A DNA stretch of 64,000 bases from Citrobacter sp. R56 (GTDB lineage Bacteria; Pseudomonadota; Gammaproteobacteria; Enterobacterales; Enterobacteriaceae): NCBI RefSeq assembly GCF_016811995.1, contig NZ_CP069159.1, forward strand, positions 620,001 to 684,000, given 5' to 3'. The translations under genes were made by a program, and so were the position numbers. A model generated the notes under the pieces. It was not told where the DNA came from, searched no databases, and was given only the letters and a program-made list of their open reading frames with translations. Below are positions 59,810 through 64,000 of the stretch, one piece after another; the first letter of the stretch is position 1, and each line of letters begins with the position of its first letter.

Positions 59810-60544
59810 GTGGGTAATAATTTGATGCAGACGGATCTTTCCGTCTGGGGTATGTATCAGCACGCCGACATTGTGGTTAAGTGCGTGATGATTGGTCTGA
59901 TTCTGGCGTCAGTGGTCACCTGGGCTATCTTCTTCAGCAAAAGCGTTGAGCATTTCACGCAGAAGCGCCGACTCAAGCGTGAGCAAGAGCAACTGGCTGA
60001 AGCCCGTTCTTTGGATCAGGCAAGCGATATCGCTTCTGAATTTGACGCAAAAAGTTTTAGCGCGATGTTGATTAACGAAGCGCAAAACGAACTGGAACTG
60101 TCAGAAGGCAGTGAAGATAACGAAGGTATTAAAGAGCGTACAGGGTTCCGTCTGGAACGCCGCGTCGCAGCCGTGGGTCGTCATATGGGACGGGGTAACG
60201 GTTATCTGGCGACTATCGGTGCGATCTCTCCTTTTGTGGGTCTGTTCGGTACGGTATGGGGCATCATGAACAGCTTCATCGGTATCGCGCAAACGCAAAC
60301 CACTAACCTTGCCGTCGTGGCGCCGGGTATCGCAGAAGCGCTATTGGCGACGGCGATTGGCCTGATTGCGGCCATTCCTGCTGTGGTTATCTACAACGTC
60401 TTTGCTCGCCAGATTGGCGGCTATAAAGCGATGCTGGGCGACGTGGCGGCACAGGTGTTGTTGCTGCAAAGCCGTGATCTGGATTTGAACGCGAGTGTCT
60501 CCGCTCAGCCGGTACGTGCCGCGCAGAAATTACGTGTAGGATAA
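59810..60544 (+). CDS. exbB: Ton system proton channel subunit ExbB
   Basis: ExbB and ExbD use the proton motive force to drive TonB, which powers iron-siderophore and vitamin B12 uptake. The start is a GTG at 59810 and the 244 residues match E. coli. Three membrane helices are visible (~16-40, ~130-155, ~175-200); the conserved MotA/TolQ segment GLFGTVWGIMNSFIGIA and GIAEALLATAIGL lie in the last two. exbD begins 6 bp after the stop, so they are one operon behind the Fur box. Confidence 0.98.
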   Translation: MGNNLMQTDLSVWGMYQHADIVVKCVMIGLILASVVTWAIFFSKSVEHFTQKRRLKREQEQLAEARSLDQASDIASEFDAKSFSAMLINEAQNELELSEGSEDNEGIKERTGFRLERRVAAVGRHMGRGNGYLATIGAISPFVGLFGTVWGIMNSFIGIAQTQTTNLAVVAPGIAEALLATAIGLIAAIPAVVIYNVFARQIGGYKAMLGDVAAQVLLLQSRDLDLNASVSAQPVRAAQKLRVG

Positions 60545-60550
60545 TGTTTC

Positions 60551-60976
60551 ATGGCAATGCGTCTTAACGAAAACCTGGACGATAACGGTGAAATGCATGA
60601 AATCAACGTGACGCCGTTTATCGACGTTATGCTGGTTCTGCTGATCATCTTTATGGTGGCTGCGCCCCTGGCGACGGTGGATGTGAAGGTGAATTTGCCT
60701 GCCTCCTCCAGTGTGCCGCAACCCCGTCCGGAAAAACCGATTTATCTGTCTGTGAAGGCCGATAACTCCATGTTCATCGGCAACGATCAGGTCACGGATG
60801 AAACCATGATCAACGCGCTTAATACGCTGACCGAAGGAAAGAAAGACACCACGATCTTCTTCCGCGCGGACAAAACGGTTGATTACGAAACCATGATGAA
60901 GGTAATGGACTCGCTGCATCAGGCGGGTTACCTGAAAATTGGTTTGGTTGGCGAAGAGGTCGCAAAAGCGAAGTAA
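60551..60976 (+). CDS. exbD: Ton system subunit ExbD
   Basis: ExbD (141 residues) has a short cytoplasmic N-terminus, one membrane helix (about residues 22-43) bearing the essential Asp25 in NVTPFIDVMLVLLIIFM, and a periplasmic TolR-like domain. It is translated from the exbB message. A REP block follows (60985-61060). Confidence 0.98.
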   Translation: MAMRLNENLDDNGEMHEINVTPFIDVMLVLLIIFMVAAPLATVDVKVNLPASSSVPQPRPEKPIYLSVKADNSMFIGNDQVTDETMINALNTLTEGKKDTTIFFRADKTVDYETMMKVMDSLHQAGYLKIGLVGEEVAKAK

Positions 60977-60984
60977 TCGTTTTG

Positions 60985-61060
60985 CCGGACGGTGCCTGGG
61001 CCTGTCCGGCCTGCTTTCTGCGGCTCATTGGCCGGGCAGGTATCGTCGCCCGGCACAACC
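60985..61060. repeat. REP block after exbD
   Basis: Two palindromic GC-rich units (gccggacggtgcctgggcctgtccggc and gccgggcaggtatcgtcgcccggc) typical of REP/BIME elements. Confidence 0.7.
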
Positions 61061-61110
61061 CTACTCACCGTTGTCCTTGAAAACCTCTTCCACACTTTCA
61101 CTCTTCGCGT

Positions 61111-61530
61111 TTATTGTCGATTCTCATCCAGCGCTACCGTTGTGATATTGGCTGTCCGGTAATTGCCATCGGAAAGTTTACGGGTCAGACGCAATGTGGC
61201 TGTTTCCCGCGTCAGCAAGTGCTGCCAGCTGCTTTCCAGGCGAGCCATGATTTTGTCATGTAGCTCCGGGCGTTGCTGCGTGAGGGTGTTAATGATCGCG
61301 CCGTAGATCTCTTCCTTTACCTGAAGGGCATAGATTTCACGGCGGTTTTGCCATTTTAACCGCACCAGCGCGGCGGGAATTGACACCATCTCTTGCGCGA
61401 CGTTTTCAAGGATGGCATTTTTATTGGCAATTAACGCGTCAAGATTTTGCTTTAAGATAAATTCATCACTTTTATCGCTATCTAAAGCTAAATAAACATT
61501 ATTATCCTCAACGTCTTTCATTTTACGCAT
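61111..61530 (-). CDS. Hypothetical protein, second gene of an unrecognised pair
   Basis: A 139-residue soluble, mainly helical protein with no signal or membrane segment; alternative starts are at 61530 (MRKMKDVED) and at its fourth codon. It is rich in Leu, Asn and charged residues, with a likely amphipathic helix from about 25 to 60. Its start overlaps the preceding gene by 8 bp, so the two are translationally coupled and may form a complex. I recognise no family. It lies between exbD and yghZ, where I expect no such gene in E. coli. Confidence 0.72.
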   Translation of the reverse strand: MRKMKDVEDNNVYLALDSDKSDEFILKQNLDALIANKNAILENVAQEMVSIPAALVRLKWQNRREIYALQVKEEIYGAIINTLTQQRPELHDKIMARLESSWQHLLTRETATLRLTRKLSDGNYRTANITTVALDENRQ

Positions 61531-61927
61531 CTTCCAGAGAATAAAAGATAGGGGTGTTTTTCTCCCCGGTAATTAAATTAAGCCAAATTTTATTACCATC
61601 GTCGTTTATCCGTGCGGTTGTTTCTGCCAGTATTTTGCTGACGGTTTGCGCATCAATATCACCTTCGGCCTGCAGTGCATTTATAAGGCGGGCAAACGTT
61701 TCAATTTTGGCAACTCGATACAATCGATCTTTTAAATGGCGGTCGCGTTCTTCAAGTAGCATATTCCTGGCTTGGCCAGTTGCGGTGGCGCTAATTAAAA
61801 TATCTGATTCATAATCGCTGAGTGATTTCTTTCCCTGAGCTAAATTTTCACTCTTTTCTGCGGTGCTGGGTTCAGCGGGGGAAGGCGATAAATGAAAACG
61901 AGACGGAACAAGATGCTCGGGAAGCAT
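61523..61927 (-). CDS. Hypothetical protein, first gene of an unrecognised pair
   Basis: A 134-residue soluble protein. The N-terminal ~35 residues are Pro/Ser-rich and probably disordered; the rest is helical and charged (DRHLKDRLYRVAKIETFARLI). The C-terminus (GNKIWLNLITGEKN) has a more beta-like character. The ATG at 61927 follows AAAGG purines. It is divergent from the plus-strand gene at 62035, with a 107-bp AT-rich promoter gap. No family recognised. Confidence 0.72.
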   Translation of the reverse strand: MLPEHLVPSRFHLSPSPAEPSTAEKSENLAQGKKSLSDYESDILISATATGQARNMLLEERDRHLKDRLYRVAKIETFARLINALQAEGDIDAQTVSKILAETTARINDDGNKIWLNLITGEKNTPIFYSLEDA

Positions 61928-62034
61928 GCTGTAATATCCTTTCCTGTCAATAGTATAACGAGTGTGTTTATAAGGCGGGTTTCGTTGACAATAGCATGGT
62001 GTAATTTTAAAATCAAAAAAAATGGAGCCAATAA

Positions 62035-62538
62035 ATGAACAGTATTTTTTATTCTGTTATTACCCTGCTATTGCTTACCTTTGGTGTTCTTGTCCTGATG
62101 CGAGGACTTAATAAAAATTATTCTGAAGCGGGAGCAAACGCAACCCATCAACAGGAACCGATGACGAAAGAAGAGGGTGAAGATCATTTTTCATCGCTCA
62201 TGAACACTATTACGCCGGTATGGTACTGGCGAGTTAATCATGAATATATCGATTTTCTTCACGCCACGATAAAACGGATGACGGTGGCTGAATTGAATGG
62301 AACGGCAGGTTTGTTTGATGCGCAAAGACGTTGTAGCGATCTTAATTCTGCGGTGTACAAATACTATGACAATATTAAAAAACGTTGTCTGAATGGGGAA
62401 AAGGTATCGCATTCTGATCTTGATGTGCTCAATTTGCGACAATGTTTTCGGGAGTTCAGCCTGGAGGCTTATCCTTCCCTGGTCGCGCTGGTGTGGCCAG
62501 AATATCAGCGCCCGCCCGTAAAACCGGATGACGTTTGA
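62035..62538 (+). CDS. Hypothetical signal-anchored protein
   Basis: A 167-residue protein with an N-terminal membrane helix (about residues 4-23) and a soluble helical domain. The helix lacks a lipobox or clear cleavage site, so it is probably an anchor. The domain has aromatic-rich PVWYWRVNHEYIDFLHA near 61-77 and three cysteines (near 99, 117 and 137). Ribosome site: AAAAAAATGGAG just before the ATG. It is divergent from the pair at 61111-61927, and the three genes look like one AT-rich insertion. Not recognised. Confidence 0.7.
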   Translation: MNSIFYSVITLLLLTFGVLVLMRGLNKNYSEAGANATHQQEPMTKEEGEDHFSSLMNTITPVWYWRVNHEYIDFLHATIKRMTVAELNGTAGLFDAQRRCSDLNSAVYKYYDNIKKRCLNGEKVSHSDLDVLNLRQCFREFSLEAYPSLVALVWPEYQRPPVKPDDV

Positions 62539-62591
62539 GCGCTGTGAATCTGCTGCGGTAAGAATGGTCAGAAGCGGGTTTTCACTCACTG

Positions 62592-62621
62592 GCCGGGTAA
62601 GGCAAAAGGGCCGCCCGGCGC
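62592..62621. repeat. REP-like element before yghZ 3' end
   Basis: Inverted gccgggtaaggc / gccgcccggc pattern in the gap between the convergent hypothetical gene and yghZ. Confidence 0.5.
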
Positions 62622-62628
62622 AATGTCT

Positions 62629-63669
62629 TTACTTATCTGATGATGCTTGCCACAGATTCAGTTTGCCATCCGCGACATGCTTATCAATCTGCGTGAGTTC
62701 TTCAGGGGTGAACGTCAGGTTATTCAGCGCCTGAACGTTCTCTTCCAGTTGTTCAGGGCGACTGGCTCCAATCAGTACGGATGTGACCCGGGGATCCTTC
62801 AGCAGCCAGCTTAATGCCATTTGCGCCATCGACTGTCCGCGCTGTTGCGCCATCTCGTTGAGCAAACGCAGGCTGGCAATATTCTCTTCGGTGAGCATGT
62901 TCTCCGTCAGGCCACGGGCCTTTTTCCCTTCACGCTGCATGCGGGAACCTTCCGGGATACCGTTCAGATATTTTCCCGTGAGCAACCCCTGGGCGAGCGG
63001 GGTAAAGGCGATGCAACCTGTCCCATTGGCTTCCAGCGTATTCAGCAGACCACTTTTATCAACCCAACGGTTTAACAGGTTGTAGGAGGGTTGATGGATC
63101 AGCAGCGGGATCTTCCATTCGCGCAGCAGGTCAGCCATCTGCTGAGTACGTTCGGGAGAGTATGAGGAGATGCCGACATAAAGCGCTTTCCCGCTTTGTA
63201 CCGCCTGAGCCAGCGCAGAAGCTGTCTCTTCCATCGGCGTATTTTCATCGACCCGGTGCGAATAGAAGATATCGACGTAATCCAGCCCCATACGTTGCAG
63301 GCTCTGATCGAGGCTCGCCAGCAGGTATTTACGTGAACCGCCAGCGCCATAAGGACCCGGCCACATGTCGTATCCGGCTTTGGTGGAGATGATCAGTTCA
63401 TCGCGATGGTTCGCAAAATCTCGGCGTAACAGGCGACCAAAATTCTCCTCTGCGCTGCCCGGAGGCGGTCCATAGTTATTGGCCAAATCAAAATGGGTGA
63501 TACCTAAATCAAATGCTTTCCGCAGCAGGGCTTGCTGTGAATCCAGCGCGTGAACGTGACCGAAACTGTGCCACAAGCCCAGTGACAGCGCAGGCAAACG
63601 CAAACCACTTCTCCCGCAATAGCGATAAAGCATTTGCTCATAACGTTCAGGGTTAGCTAACCAGGTCAT
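62629..63669 (-). CDS. yghZ: L-glyceraldehyde 3-phosphate reductase (aldo-keto reductase)
   Basis: YghZ (Gpr) is an AKR14-type NADPH reductase that removes L-glyceraldehyde 3-phosphate and also reduces methylglyoxal. The 346 residues match E. coli. The AKR features are ITHFDLANNYGPPPGSAE near 58-75 (catalytic Asp and Tyr), a lysine in IISTKAGYD, YSHRVDENTP, and the C-terminal SVLIGASRPEQLEEN cofactor loop. It is divergent from yghX. Confidence 0.96.
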   Translation of the reverse strand: MTWLANPERYEQMLYRYCGRSGLRLPALSLGLWHSFGHVHALDSQQALLRKAFDLGITHFDLANNYGPPPGSAEENFGRLLRRDFANHRDELIISTKAGYDMWPGPYGAGGSRKYLLASLDQSLQRMGLDYVDIFYSHRVDENTPMEETASALAQAVQSGKALYVGISSYSPERTQQMADLLREWKIPLLIHQPSYNLLNRWVDKSGLLNTLEANGTGCIAFTPLAQGLLTGKYLNGIPEGSRMQREGKKARGLTENMLTEENIASLRLLNEMAQQRGQSMAQMALSWLLKDPRVTSVLIGASRPEQLEENVQALNNLTFTPEELTQIDKHVADGKLNLWQASSDK

Positions 63670-63825
63670 GCAATCTCCTTAGAGCTGTTGGATTTCAAAA
63701 CAACGTTTCTATTCTAGCGACTGCGTCAGATCTGTCCCGTTCGCCAGGTCACATTGAGATGAAATATTGGGCAAAAATACGCTGCTATGCTTTGCTTAAA
63801 AAAACATCTGTGCCGGAGTGAGGGT

Positions 63826-64000
63826 ATGCCGAGACTAACTGCCAAAGATTTTCCGCAAGAACTACTCGATTACTACGACTACTATGCGCATGGAAAGATA
63901 TCCAAACGTGAGTTTCTCAACCTCGCCGCGAAGTACGCTGTGGGTGGCGTGACGGCGCTTGCGCTGTTTAACCTGCTGAAACCGAATTATGCACTGGCAA
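63826..64000 (+). CDS. yghX: Dienelactone-hydrolase-family protein YghX, 5' part
   Basis: The first 58 codons of an open frame that runs off the window. The protein begins MPRLTAKDFPQELLDYYDYY and holds KISKREFLNLAAKYAVGG, which matches YghX, a putative dienelactone hydrolase (alpha/beta hydrolase). In E. coli K-12 this gene is broken, as I recall; no break is visible in the part seen here. A GGAG(T)GAGGG ribosome site precedes the ATG. Confidence 0.9.
   Translation, partial: MPRLTAKDFPQELLDYYDYYAHGKISKREFLNLAAKYAVGGVTALALFNLLKPNYALA

Overview
This window is chromosomal DNA of an enterobacterium close to Escherichia, Salmonella and Citrobacter. Nearly every core gene has the length, order and motifs of its E. 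coli counterpart. The gene order follows the E. coli stretch ileX - mug - rpoD-dnaG-rpsU - tsaD - plsY - folB - uppP - cca - ygiM - ygiF - glnE - hldE - glgS - ubiK - ribB - zupT - ygiD - ygiC-ygiB-tolC - nudF-yqiB-cpdA-yqiA-parE - ygiN - mdaB - qseBC - ygiW - ygiS - parC - plsC - ftsP - ygiQ - dkgA-yqhD-yqhC - yghB - metC - exbBD - yghZ - yghX. The interspersed accessory cassettes point to a Citrobacter-like genome; that genus call is inference.

Region 1 (1-5906) is an accessory segment at the 3' end of tRNA-Ile2 (ileX). It holds, all on the minus strand: a truncated membrane-anchored protein with a C-terminal beta domain; two coiled-coil lipoproteins; about 1 kb of AT-rich DNA without a gene; and three satellite-phage type genes (Gp2/YfjJ-like replication protein, AlpA-like activator, unknown protein). 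No integrase is visible.

Region 2 (5907-33343) is almost wholly core: ileX, mug, a NADAR-family gene, the rpsU-dnaG-rpoD macromolecular synthesis operon, tsaD, lipid and folate genes, cca, glnE, hldE, the FMN-riboswitch-controlled ribB, zupT, tolC with a marbox, and the nudF-yqiB-cpdA-yqiA run leading into parE. Between tsaD and plsY lies a deletion scar of the tartrate locus: only the C-terminal third of ttdR remains, next to a probable ttdT terminator.

Region 3 (33372-43185) has parE, then a four-gene nucleoside salvage cassette inserted before ygiN: an HTH-ribokinase fusion, a Tsx-like outer-membrane channel, a nucleoside hydrolase and a CNT-family permease. Together they could carry a nucleoside across both membranes, cleave it and phosphorylate the pentose, under control of a regulator fused to the kinase. 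ygiN, mdaB and the QseBC two-component system follow.

Region 4 (43272-64000) is core again: ygiW, ygiS, parC, plsC, ftsP, ygiQ, then a DASS-family anion transporter where E. coli has other genes, the yqhC-controlled aldehyde reductases yqhD and dkgA, yghB, metC (MetJ boxes), exbBD (Fur box), three unrecognised genes, yghZ and the start of yghX.

The most interesting items are the nucleoside cassette with its fused kinase-regulator, the ileX accessory segment (including a replication protein with three C-terminal HTH-like repeats), the ttd deletion scar, and the unrecognised trio between exbD and yghZ.
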